A DNA stretch of 64,000 nucleotides from an uncultured Roseateles sp. (GTDB lineage Bacteria > Pseudomonadota > Gammaproteobacteria > Burkholderiales > Burkholderiaceae_C). Below, in pieces: positions 56,039 to 64,000 of this stretch. The stretch covers positions 3,782,001 through 3,846,000 of the forward strand of contig NZ_OY729424.1 in NCBI RefSeq assembly GCF_963422335.1, read 5' to 3'. A program made the translations under genes and the position numbers. The notes below the pieces were generated by a model. That model saw nothing but the letters and a program-made list of their open reading frames with translations, searched no databases and was not told where the DNA came from. How positions within the stretch are numbered: position 1 is the first letter of the stretch; every line of letters starts with the position of its first letter.

Positions 56039-58819
56039 TCAACTGCCCAGCGTCTTCAGCAACTGCGCAACTTCCTCGTACCGCGGATAGTCCTTGCCCA
56101 TCACCGACAGCTTCTTCAGCTCGGCCTTTGCTGCGACAGGCTTGCCGGCCTTCAGCTGTATGCGGGCCAGGTTCAGCCGATAGTCAGGGGTGTCGGGTGC
56201 CAGGGCCACGACCTTGGCCTGCAAGGCCAGGGCCTTGTCGAGCTCCTTGGCATCGGCGTAGCTGAGGGCCAGGGTGTCCATCAGCGCCGGCTTGTCGGGT
56301 GCCAGACGGACGGCCTTCTCGGCCAGCGTGACTGCGCCGGGCTTGCCCTGCTTGACCAGCACATAGGCCAGATTGTTCAGTGCCAGCACGCTGTCGGGCT
56401 TGAGCTTGAGCACTTCACCGTAGCGTGTCTCGGCCGCGGCCAGCTGGCCCTGGGCCAGTGCAATGTCGCCGAGGTAGAGGGTGAATTGAGCGTCATCCGG
56501 GTGGGCCTTCAGCCAGGCTGCGGCCATCTGCTCGGCCTCGGCTGCCTTCTTGCCAGCCATCAGGGTCTGGTGCAGGCGGGGAGCCAAGTCCATCGAGTCG
56601 GGCTTGCTCAGGGCCTTGCGGAAGGCCGCCGCGGCGGCCTCGTACTTCTGCTGGCTGAGTTCGATCTCGGCCTCGTACACAAAGCCGACCGGCGCGTCGG
56701 GGAACTGCGTCTGCACGCTGCGGGCCAGCGGCATGGCCCGGGCGGGCTGCTTTTCGCGCAGTGCCAGCGCAATGCCGGCGCGCAGCACCTCCGGATGCTG
56801 GGGGGCCAGCTCGAGGGCGCGGCGCACGCTGGCGCCGGCGGCCTCGTTGTTCTTGGCGGCCAGGTAGGCATCGGCCAGACGGAGCTGCGGACGCGGCGAT
56901 TTCGGCTCCAGCGCAGCCATCTTGTTGAAAGTCGAAATGGCCTGGTTGAGATCGCCCGAGAGTTGCTGCGCCCGGCCCAGGCGGTCGAGCAATTCCAGCT
57001 GATTGGGAATGGCGGCGACCGCGCTCTGCGCGGTCGACAGGGCGAGCTTGCGGTCACCGGTCGAGAGGTAGAGGTCGACCAGGGCGGCGCGGGGCCCGAA
57101 GGCGCTCGGCTGTGCCTTGATCGCCGTATTCAGCCGGGTGGCCACCTCCTCGGCGCTGCCACCGCTGCGTGCGGTGAGTTCGGCCATGGCCAGCTGGGCA
57201 TTGACGTTGCCGGCATCGCGCTGCAGCACGGCCTCGAGGCGGGCGCGGGCAGCCTCGGGCTTGGCTTCGGCGACGTCCAGCGCGGCCAGGCCCAATATGG
57301 CGGGGAAGAAGTTGGCGTCCTTGACCAGCGCCAGCTCGAAGTTCTTGCGCGCGGCGACAAGATCCTGGCGAAGCAGCGCGATTCGGGCGCGCAGCAGATC
57401 GGGCAGGGCCTGCTTGGGGCGCTTGGCGGCCAGCGCATCGACGGCCTTCAGCGCGGCGTCGAACTCCCGCTTGCGCATGCGCTCGTTGATCAAGGCCAGG
57501 TCGGCGCTGGTGCCGGCGTCGGACTTGGCAATGGTCTCCAGCTCGCCCAGGGCGCTTGCCTCCTGCCCCTGACCCAGGCGGGCCATGGCCGCCGAGGTGC
57601 GGATGCGGCTGTCCTCCGGCCTGAGCTTGGCCGCACGCGAAAAGCTCGCCTCGGCCGACTTGGCATCACCGGCCATCAGCTGGGCGCGTCCCAGCAGCAC
57701 CAGCAGATTGGCGTCCGGGTCATCGAGGGTCAGCAGGGGCTTCAGCGTGGCCAGGGCCTTGTCCGCCTGGCCGTTGCCCAGATAGAGCTGCGCCAGCAGG
57801 TTGCGCGGCGGCATGGCCTGAGGTGCGGCCTGCACGGCCTTGATCAGCAGCGCCTCGGCCTGTGGCATGGCGTCGAGCTTGATCTCGGCCTGGCCCGCCA
57901 GCATCAGCAGCCGCGGACTCTGCGGTGAGCCGCGCAGCAGCATTTCGGTGATTTCGCGGGTGCGCTTGGCGTCGCCCTTGCGCAGCGCCTGGAGGGCCTC
58001 GAAGTATTGGGTCTGGGGGTGCTGGGGCAGCGCCTTCTTGAGCTCGGCAAACTGCCGGTCGGCGCCATCGAAGTCGCGCTGATCCAGCAGCAGCGACAGC
58101 AGCGCTGCGTGGGCCTGGACCAGATCGGGTTGCAGTCGCAGGGCCTCGCGAAAAGCAGCAAGCGCCGGGGCCGGGTCTGCGGGCCGGGCCTGTGCCATCA
58201 GATCGCCCTTGAGCCCCCAGGCGAGGGCCAGCGTCGGCTGGGCCTTCAGCAACTCGTCGATCAGGGCCAGCGCGGCAGAGGAGTCACCCCGGCTCGCCTT
58301 CAGCTGGGCCTTCAGCAGGATCGCCGGCGCATAGCCTGGCGAACGCTGCAGGGCGGTTTCGATCGCTGCATCGGCCGCCTCCGGCGACTTGCCGGCCTGG
58401 TGGGCCATCGCCAGCTGGGTCAGCAGTTCGGCGGCGGCACGGCCGTCCTTCAGCTCCTCCTTGCCGAACTGTTGCAGCAGCGGCACATAAGCTCGTTGCG
58501 CCACCATCACCGCGGCCAGCAGCGGCAGCACCTCGTCCCTGGGATGGCCGGCCTCGAGCGCGCGGCGCAGCTCGATCTCGGCGCCGTCGGCGTTGCCGGT
58601 CTGGTACAGCACCTTGCCGAGCAAGAAGCGGCCGGCGGCCGACTTTGGGTCTTTCTGGAGCAGGTTCTTCAGTTCTATCGTCGCCGCTGCACTGTCGTTC
58701 TTGGCCAGATAGCCCCGGGCCGACGCGAGCAGCTCTTTCTCCGAGCCACCCCCGCAGGCCGCCAGTATCAAAACCATGCTGAGCCACAGCGAGGTGCTTG
58801 CGCGAGGTGCGACGGCCAT
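56039..58819 (-). CDS. prsT: PrsT, TPR-repeat lipoprotein of PEP-CTERM/exosortase systems
   Basis: A 926-residue lipoprotein of long helical TPR repeats, found with exosortase (XrtA) systems and extracellular polysaccharide synthesis. The N-terminus has a lipobox (LILAACGGGSEKE), with the cysteine at about residue 22. Many degenerate TPR units run to the C-terminus, such as ARGYLAKNDSAAATIELKNLLQ and LLQKDPKSAAGRFLLGKVLY. It probably sits in the outer membrane facing the periplasm and assists secretion of polymer or PEP-CTERM proteins. Its genomic partners (exosortase, prsK, prsR) must lie elsewhere. Confidence 0.92.
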   Translation of the reverse strand: MAVAPRASTSLWLSMVLILAACGGGSEKELLASARGYLAKNDSAAATIELKNLLQKDPKSAAGRFLLGKVLYQTGNADGAEIELRRALEAGHPRDEVLPLLAAVMVAQRAYVPLLQQFGKEELKDGRAAAELLTQLAMAHQAGKSPEAADAAIETALQRSPGYAPAILLKAQLKASRGDSSAALALIDELLKAQPTLALAWGLKGDLMAQARPADPAPALAAFREALRLQPDLVQAHAALLSLLLDQRDFDGADRQFAELKKALPQHPQTQYFEALQALRKGDAKRTREITEMLLRGSPQSPRLLMLAGQAEIKLDAMPQAEALLIKAVQAAPQAMPPRNLLAQLYLGNGQADKALATLKPLLTLDDPDANLLVLLGRAQLMAGDAKSAEASFSRAAKLRPEDSRIRTSAAMARLGQGQEASALGELETIAKSDAGTSADLALINERMRKREFDAALKAVDALAAKRPKQALPDLLRARIALLRQDLVAARKNFELALVKDANFFPAILGLAALDVAEAKPEAARARLEAVLQRDAGNVNAQLAMAELTARSGGSAEEVATRLNTAIKAQPSAFGPRAALVDLYLSTGDRKLALSTAQSAVAAIPNQLELLDRLGRAQQLSGDLNQAISTFNKMAALEPKSPRPQLRLADAYLAAKNNEAAGASVRRALELAPQHPEVLRAGIALALREKQPARAMPLARSVQTQFPDAPVGFVYEAEIELSQQKYEAAAAAFRKALSKPDSMDLAPRLHQTLMAGKKAAEAEQMAAAWLKAHPDDAQFTLYLGDIALAQGQLAAAETRYGEVLKLKPDSVLALNNLAYVLVKQGKPGAVTLAEKAVRLAPDKPALMDTLALSYADAKELDKALALQAKVVALAPDTPDYRLNLARIQLKAGKPVAAKAELKKLSVMGKDYPRYEEVAQLLKTLGS

Positions 58820-58910
58820 TGACGTTCCCTTGTTGTTGGTTTCCCTCGCGATTGTGGAATGAAAAGGCCCCGTGCCACCGCACCCAGGCAGGGGAGAGCG
58901 TTACTTGTGC

Positions 58911-61900
58911 TCAGGCCTCGCTGCCTGGCCTGCCGCGGCGCATACGGAAACCCATCACGCAGATGCCGGCCAGCAGCAGGCTGGTGATGCCGGGCTCGGG
59001 CACCGCTGACGGTATGGCCATCGGTGCGAAGTGCAGCATCAGGTCATTGCCCTGGGCAAAGACGCTGAAAGTGCCGCCGTTGATCGGGTTCAGAAAGGCG
59101 CTGCTGTCGATCTTGAACACATTCGCGTCGAAGCCGGTGATGCCCAGGGCACTGTGTATCAGGACGAAGTCATGCAGCTGGGTGGGGTCGAAGTTCAGCG
59201 CCTGGCCGGCCGTGTTGCCCAGGTTGAGGGTTGCGATCTCCAGGCGGAACTGGGTCGACGGCGTGCTGCCGGCCTCTATCGTCAGTTCGCCCAGGTTGTT
59301 GACGTAGTCATAGCCCACGCCCGGTGTGCCGTTGACGTCGTTGAGCTCGTAGCGGTAGCTGCCGCCCTCGCCGATGATGAAGCCGTTGACGGTGGCCAGG
59401 CCCGGGCTGTTGCCCGGCGAGAACGTGCCGCCCTCGGTCACGTTGACGGCACCGAACACGCCCGAGCCGTGCAGCACGCTGCCGAAGTTGACATTGGTGC
59501 GGCCGCTCATCTGGCCGTTGTTGACGAGCAGGGCGCCGTTCAGCTCGAAGGTTGTGCCACTGGCCGTGCTCATCGTGCCGCCTGCGTAGACATAGGTGCG
59601 CGACCCTCCACCCAGCACCATCGCGCCGCCGCTGTTGGCCAGCGTGCCGCCGCTGTTGACCTTGATCACGCCGTCGCTGGTGAAGTCCACCGTGGACAGG
59701 GTGTTGTTGACGGTGATCGTGCCGCTGCTGGTGTTGCTGCCGCCGTTGATGCTGGCCGCCGCGCCGTTGACCAGCTTGCCGCCATTGCTGAAGTTGTTGA
59801 ACTGGGCCGCACCGAGCTGCTGAAGGGTGGTGCTGTTGTAGGTGGTGACGGCATTGAAGACATTGCTGCTGCCGGCCAGCAGGGTATGGGTGCCCGGGCC
59901 GCGCAGAAAACCGTTGTTGACGGTGGCATTGCTGTATTCCGCCGCACCGCCGGTGGCCACCACCACCGCGCCGCTGCCCAGCGCCATCACGCCGTTCTCG
60001 AAGCGCAGGCTGGCGCCATTGCCGGCCTGATAGCCGGTGCCGTTCGAATTGCCCTGCAGCACCAGGCGCCCGGCATTGACGGCAAAGCTGCCGCTGAAGC
60101 CGGAGGCGCCGCTGAGTGTCAGCTCGCCGGCGCCGTTCTTGATGAAGCTGCCCGCACCGGCCAGCAGGCCGCCATAGCTGCCATTGCCGGCCTGGGCCAC
60201 CGTCAGGCTGCCGCCGGCCAGGTTGACGCTGCCACCATCACCGGTCAGGCCGCCTATGGTTTCGCTGAAGCCGTTCAGATTGAAGGCGCCGCCGCTCAGA
60301 GTGACGACGCTGGTGTCGGCGATCTGGTGGCTGCGCGCCAGCGAGGCGATGCCGCCATTGATCTGCAGTGCGCCGCCCAGCGCATTGGTACCCACGGCCT
60401 TGTTGAAGGCCAGCGTGCCGGCGTTGACGGTCATGCCGACGCCGGTGCTGGCGTTGGGGTTGGTCGTATCCGTCACGCCATAGCCGATGGTGAGCATGGC
60501 GCTGCCGTTCTTGGCCAAGGTGCCGGTGCCGTTGAACGCGCCCTGCAGCACGCTGTCGGCGTTGCCGCTGCCCACGGCCAGTGTGCTGCCGGCGGTGAAG
60601 TTGAGACTGGACACCGAGGCCCCGGACAGGGCGGCGAAGCTCTGGTCGAAGCCGATGTGCAGGGCCGTGCCGGCACCGCTCAGCTGAACGCTGCTGTTGA
60701 CAGGAGCGCCGTTCAGCGCGCCGATGCGCAGGCTGCCGGCCAGCACATTGATCAGCCCGTTGAAGTCGCCGCCGCCGGCCATCGTGAACTGTCCGTTGCC
60801 GACCTTGTTGAGCTTGCCGCTGCCGGTGAGGCTGCCGCTGTAGGTGTTGCTGGTGTTGGCCGAGCCGAAGGTGATCGAGCCCGTCGAGACGGCCACCGTG
60901 CCGCCGCTGCCGCTGAGCGCGGCCAGCTTGACGTCTTTGCCATTGGCGTCAAGCATGCCGCCGTTGACGATGTGGCTGCTGGCGGCCGAGAAGCTGCCGT
61001 TGTTGCCGGCCCGCAGGGTGCCCGTCTGCACCGTGGTCAAGCCTGAGTATGTGCTGCTGCCATCGAGTATCAGCGCGTCCGGGCCGGCCTTGACCAGGCT
61101 CAGCACGCCGCTGGCGCCGTTCTGTATCGTGCCGGCAAAGGTCGTCGGTGCGTGGCTGATGCCGCCGTCATGGGTCAGGTACAGCGTGGCATTGCCGGTG
61201 GCGCCTTCAATCACGCCGGTGCCGGTCAGTTCGGCCAGACTGGCGTTGTGGCCGTTCAGACGGAAGGTGCCGTCCAGATCCACCACCGCCGGCTGGGAGA
61301 AGCCGCCACCCTGCATATTGAACAGGCCACCGTCCGAGACCTTGATCTTGCCGACCAGGGTGCCGCCGTTTTGCAGATTGAAGACACCCAGCCCGCCGAC
61401 GACCAGCTGGTACATGGTCAACGATCCGCCGCCCAGCGAGTAGCTGCCCTGTCCCAGGCCGTCGCCGACATAGACCGAACTGGCCGTGACCACGCCGCCG
61501 CTCTGGTTGAAGTTGCCGGTGCCCTTGATGGCCACCGTGATGGTGTCGCTGGCCAGCACGCCGCCCGACATGGCGTAGGTGCCGGAGCTGCCTGTCTCCA
61601 GGCCCAGGTTCAGATAGGCCGGCGAGTAGCCGCCAGGAAAGCCGTAGCCGCCCTGGTAGTACTGGCCCTGGTTGTAGACCGTGCCGCCGGTCTGGGTGAA
61701 GGTGCCGCCACCGGCCACGCCGATGTTCAGGTTCCAGGCGCCGATGCTGCCGCCGTAGAGGTTGTAGAAATTCTGGGTCGAGGCCTTGCCGACATTCAGC
61801 GTGCTCAGGTTCACCTCGCCGGCATGCTGGTTGTAGCGATTCATGATGGAGGTCGACCCCACCGTCAGCGTTTCGGCCCGCAGTTTGGACGCCGCATTGG

Positions 61901-62222
61901 TCTGGTTGACGATCATGAAACCGTTGATACCCGACGAGTTGAGCGTCACCGAATTGAGGCTGTTGTTGGTGTCGTAGGCGGCGTTCAGATTGACGTTCAG
62001 GTCTATGGTGCCCGACACCGGCGAGTGGCTGCCCAGGAACACATCGTCGCCGCCGGTCGGGGCGCCACCGGGGTTCCAGTTGCTGCCCGTGGCCCACAGG
62101 CCGTTGTTGGCGCCGAAATAGGTGCGCGTGGCGGCCGGGGCCGTGGAGCAGGCCAGCAAGAGGGCGGGGATCAGGGCCAGGCGGTGCACGGTCTGGGCGC
62201 GGAGCAGGTGTTGGGTTTTCAT
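58911..62222 (-). CDS. Large beta-strand-repeat surface protein with PEP-CTERM signal
   Basis: A 1103-residue exported protein starting MKTQHLLRAQ. The signal region ends near LLACSTAPAA and also contains a possible lipobox LLAC. An N-terminal segment (NGLWATGSNWNPGGAPTGGDDVFLG) is typical of autotransporter-like passengers. Repeats of the autotransporter beta-strand (PATR) type follow, for example near GAGSFIKNGAGELTLSGASG and SLVKAGPDALILDGSSTYSG. In place of a translocating barrel it ends with a PEP-CTERM signal, VPEPGITSLLLAG-ICVMGFRMRRGR. It is therefore probably exported by Sec and cut by exosortase. It is divergent from a winged-helix/STAND regulator. Confidence 0.9.
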   Translation of the reverse strand: MKTQHLLRAQTVHRLALIPALLLACSTAPAATRTYFGANNGLWATGSNWNPGGAPTGGDDVFLGSHSPVSGTIDLNVNLNAAYDTNNSLNSVTLNSSGINGFMIVNQTNAASKLRAETLTVGSTSIMNRYNQHAGEVNLSTLNVGKASTQNFYNLYGGSIGAWNLNIGVAGGGTFTQTGGTVYNQGQYYQGGYGFPGGYSPAYLNLGLETGSSGTYAMSGGVLASDTITVAIKGTGNFNQSGGVVTASSVYVGDGLGQGSYSLGGGSLTMYQLVVGGLGVFNLQNGGTLVGKIKVSDGGLFNMQGGGFSQPAVVDLDGTFRLNGHNASLAELTGTGVIEGATGNATLYLTHDGGISHAPTTFAGTIQNGASGVLSLVKAGPDALILDGSSTYSGLTTVQTGTLRAGNNGSFSAASSHIVNGGMLDANGKDVKLAALSGSGGTVAVSTGSITFGSANTSNTYSGSLTGSGKLNKVGNGQFTMAGGGDFNGLINVLAGSLRIGALNGAPVNSSVQLSGAGTALHIGFDQSFAALSGASVSSLNFTAGSTLAVGSGNADSVLQGAFNGTGTLAKNGSAMLTIGYGVTDTTNPNASTGVGMTVNAGTLAFNKAVGTNALGGALQINGGIASLARSHQIADTSVVTLSGGAFNLNGFSETIGGLTGDGGSVNLAGGSLTVAQAGNGSYGGLLAGAGSFIKNGAGELTLSGASGFSGSFAVNAGRLVLQGNSNGTGYQAGNGASLRFENGVMALGSGAVVVATGGAAEYSNATVNNGFLRGPGTHTLLAGSSNVFNAVTTYNSTTLQQLGAAQFNNFSNGGKLVNGAAASINGGSNTSSGTITVNNTLSTVDFTSDGVIKVNSGGTLANSGGAMVLGGGSRTYVYAGGTMSTASGTTFELNGALLVNNGQMSGRTNVNFGSVLHGSGVFGAVNVTEGGTFSPGNSPGLATVNGFIIGEGGSYRYELNDVNGTPGVGYDYVNNLGELTIEAGSTPSTQFRLEIATLNLGNTAGQALNFDPTQLHDFVLIHSALGITGFDANVFKIDSSAFLNPINGGTFSVFAQGNDLMLHFAPMAIPSAVPEPGITSLLLAGICVMGFRMRRGRPGSEA

Positions 62223-62238
62223 GGTGAGCTTTGGGGGG

Positions 62239-62466
62239 TCAGGGTTTGATGGAGTCGCGGCCGGGGGCGGGCGTCGCATCCAGCGTCGCCTGTTGTTGCT
62301 CGAACGCCAGACAGGCCAGCAAGGCCTGGCCATTCGCAAAGTCATGGCGCCTGCCGCTGAGCACATGCTCGAGTCGGCCGGCCAGGCGATCGGGGTATTG
62401 CGGGTCGGTGGTCAGCAGCTTGATCGCGTAGACGCTGGCGCTGGGCAGTACGGGGAGGGCGCTCAT
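62239..62466 (-). CDS. Small protein upstream of the repeat protein, function unknown
   Basis: A 75-residue open frame (ATG at 62466) ending 16 bp before the large repeat protein. It includes LLTTDPQYPDRLAGRLEHVLSGRRHDFANGQALLACLAFEQQQATL, which reads like a real amphipathic alpha-helical protein. No family is recognised, and no strong ribosome site is seen. It may be co-transcribed with the PEP-CTERM gene. Confidence 0.5.
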   Translation of the reverse strand: MSALPVLPSASVYAIKLLTTDPQYPDRLAGRLEHVLSGRRHDFANGQALLACLAFEQQQATLDATPAPGRDSIKP

Positions 62467-62527
62467 GGACTTGCCTGGATGGAGTGAATGGACAGACGAC
62501 AGTGTTCGCAAAGCGCTGCGCCGCGTC

Positions 62528-62556
62528 GTCACAGAACGGTGCCATTTCGGTCACAG
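62528..62556. promoter_or_regulatory. GTCACAG direct repeats between the regulator and PEP-CTERM genes
   Basis: GTCACAG occurs at 62528-62534 and 62550-62556, exactly 22 bp apart (two 11-bp steps). A weaker 4-of-7 match lies at the middle step (62539-62545). OmpR/PhoB-type winged helices bind 11-bp-spaced direct repeats, and the adjacent gene encodes one. Confidence 0.4.
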
Positions 62557-62593
62557 TGGTGGCCAGAAGGGCTTCAGCCGCTACAGTCGAGGC

Positions 62594-64000
62594 ATGACCC
62601 GTCCCCCGCCGTCCGCTGCCCCCTTGCTGTTCGGACCTTTCAAGCTGGACCTGGCCGCGGCGCAGCTGCTGCGTGATGGCCAGGTCTTGCCCCTGCGCCC
62701 CAAGGCCTACGAATTGCTGGTGGCGCTGGCCTGCCGGCCGGGCGAGCTGGTCACCAAGGACGAGTTGCTGGACACTGTGTGGGGCCGGCGCTTCATCACC
62801 GAGGGTGTGATCAAGGCGGTTGTGGCCGAGCTGCGCGGCGTGCTCGGCGACGACCCCAAGGCGCCGCGCTGGATCACCACCGTGCCGCGCCGCGGCTACC
62901 GTTTTGCCGAGGCCGGGGTCGACTCGGCGCCATCGCCAGCACAGCCGGCGGTTGCCGCAGGCTCGGGCAATGTGCCGCTGGGTCTGGAGCCGGTGATCGG
63001 CCGCGAGACCGAGCTGGCGGCGCTGTCCGTGCTGCTGGCCGACCATCGGCTGCTGACGCTGGCCGGCCCGTCAGGCATAGGCAAGACCCGTCTGGCCTGG
63101 GCGCTGGCGGACCTGCAGAGCCAGGGCAGATCCTGGTCCGATGGCGTCTGGTTCGTCGAGCTCGCTGCGCTGCTGCCCGAGTCCTGTGATGCCGGACTGT
63201 TGTGTGCCACCATCGCACAGACGCTGCAGCTGGGGGCCGGTGCGTCCGGCGATGTGGCCGCGCTGGCCCGGGCGCTGCAGCCGCTGAAGCTGTTGCTGCT
63301 GCTGGACAACGCCGAGCATCTGCTGCCCCAGCTGGCGCCGCTGCTGGCCGCGCTGCTGCCGCAGGCGCCGACACTGCGCATCGTGTTGACCAGCCAGGAG
63401 CCGCTGCGCATTCCCGGCGAACAGCTGTTCAGGCTGGAGCCGCTGAGCCTGCCGCCGGTCGCCGATGACGGCGACCGGCAGCGCCTGATGGGCAGCAGTG
63501 CGGTGCGCCTGTTCGTCCAGCGGGTGGCAGCGCGCATGCCCGGTTTTGCCCTGGCGGCGCAGCAGCAGCGGGCGGTGGCCGATATCTGCCGCGCGCTCGA
63601 TGGCCTGCCACTGGCCCTGGAGCTGGCCGCCGCGCGTGTGCCGCTGCTGGGCGTGCATGGTATTGCCGACCTGCTGCTGGGCGATGAGGATGGCGCCCGG
63701 CTGGCCTTGCTGAACCAGGGCGCGCGCAATGCCGTGCCCCGCCAGCGCAGCCTACGAGACGCGTTGCAGTGGAGCCATGCGCTGCTCGACGAGACCCAGC
63801 GCCGCGTGCTGCGGCGCCTCGCCGTCTTTCGCGGCGGTTTCAATCTCGGCTCGGCCCAGCTCGTCTGCAGCGATCAGCCGCTGGACCTGGGGCAGGGCGG
63901 TGCGCTGGAGGACTGGGGGGTGCTGGATGCGCTGCATGCGCTGGTCGACAAGTCGCTGCTGGCGCCCGCGTCCGAGCCCGGTGCGCTGCCGCGTTTCAAG
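62594..64000 (+). CDS. Winged-helix / STAND ATPase transcriptional regulator (partial, runs off the right edge)
   Basis: I translated this frame from the sequence: it is open from the ATG at 62594 to the last base, 469 codons with no stop, so the gene continues outside the window. It begins with an OmpR/PhoB-type winged helix (LRPKAYELLVALACRPGELVTKDELLDTVWG, then GVIKAVVAELRGVLGDDPKAPRWI). A STAND/NB-ARC-like NTPase follows, with Walker A GPSGIGKTRLAW near residue 155 and a Walker-B-like LLLLLDNAEHLLP. Typical conserved stretches are LTSQEPLRIPGEQ and DGLPLALELAAARV. A C-terminal sensor domain (often TPR) is expected beyond the edge. It is divergent from the PEP-CTERM genes and may control them. 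Confidence 0.88.
   Translation, partial: MTRPPPSAAPLLFGPFKLDLAAAQLLRDGQVLPLRPKAYELLVALACRPGELVTKDELLDTVWGRRFITEGVIKAVVAELRGVLGDDPKAPRWITTVPRRGYRFAEAGVDSAPSPAQPAVAAGSGNVPLGLEPVIGRETELAALSVLLADHRLLTLAGPSGIGKTRLAWALADLQSQGRSWSDGVWFVELAALLPESCDAGLLCATIAQTLQLGAGASGDVAALARALQPLKLLLLLDNAEHLLPQLAPLLAALLPQAPTLRIVLTSQEPLRIPGEQLFRLEPLSLPPVADDGDRQRLMGSSAVRLFVQRVAARMPGFALAAQQQRAVADICRALDGLPLALELAAARVPLLGVHGIADLLLGDEDGARLALLNQGARNAVPRQRSLRDALQWSHALLDETQRRVLRRLAVFRGGFNLGSAQLVCSDQPLDLGQGGALEDWGVLDALHALVDKSLLAPASEPGALPRFK

Noticed and set aside
58856..58880. Sigma-54 promoter before prsT (TGGCAC-GGGGCC-TTTT on the minus strand)
   Set aside because: The -24 half is perfect and the distance is right, but the -12 GC pair is missing (TTTT instead of TTGC), so the promoter is not supported by sequence alone.
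62531..62560. Sigma-54 promoter on the minus strand before the small gene (TGGCAC-CGTTCTGTG)
   Set aside because: The -24 half is present, but no GC stands at the correct distance.

Overview
The window is high-GC, gene-dense DNA from a member of the Burkholderiales. I infer the Roseateles / Rubrivivax / Paucibacter neighbourhood from gene order and protein families; no rRNA is present to confirm it. The gene-order markers are exbB-exbD-lpxK-ycaR-kdsB-adk, ccoIS-ccoNOQP-ccoGH beside fnr and hemN, clpS-clpA, cyclophilins beside cysS, and a PEP-CTERM locus with PrsT. No phage, IS element, CRISPR array or replication origin was found. Most of the window is chromosomal housekeeping DNA with several regulatory or accessory points of interest.

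Layout. 1-2.4 kb: end of a peptide-type ABC importer (permease plus a fused two-domain ATPase). 2.9-10.2 kb: a TonB-dependent receptor, then tonB-exbB-exbD-exbD and a secreted TPR protein. An 811-bp gap inside this block carries a promoter and a terminator-like hairpin that could bound a small RNA. 10.3-15.1 kb (minus strand): an SDR dehydrogenase under a perfect palindrome, then adk, kdsB, ycaR, lpxK and an ExbD/ExbB pair (lipid A, KDO and nucleotide metabolism). 15.5-17.5 kb: xseA and sodB.

17.7-28.7 kb: a complete cbb3 oxidase module. It holds copper ATPase ccoI, ccoS, structural genes ccoNOQP, ccoG, ccoH and a small membrane protein. The oxygen-sensing regulator fnr, the anaerobic haem enzyme hemN and a SafE-like membrane protein follow. 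Two FNR boxes sit at the expected distances from start sites, so the region reads as one low-oxygen respiration regulon.

28.8-44.3 kb: two unrelated NADP-isocitrate dehydrogenases in tandem, a cold-shock protein, clpS-clpA, mtfA, lpxH, two cyclophilins, cysS, a 3-methyladenine DNA glycosylase, accA, tilS, lysC (with a probable internal start) and tRNA-Ser(GCT). 44.3-45.1 kb: a LexA-boxed unit encoding a 32-residue cationic peptide and a 2H phosphoesterase. This is the most distinctive small system in the window. 45.1-49.2 kb: alaC, a MocR regulator divergent from a PaiB-like gene, and an acetyltransferase. 49.5-55.0 kb: an IclR regulator translationally coupled to a complete branched-chain-type ABC importer (livGFKHM order).

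55.0-64.0 kb: a PEP-CTERM extracellular-matrix locus. It has a small PEP-CTERM protein behind a sigma-54-like site, the PrsT TPR lipoprotein, and a 1103-residue beta-strand-repeat protein that ends in a PEP-CTERM signal. Divergent from these is a winged-helix/STAND ATPase regulator that runs off the right edge.
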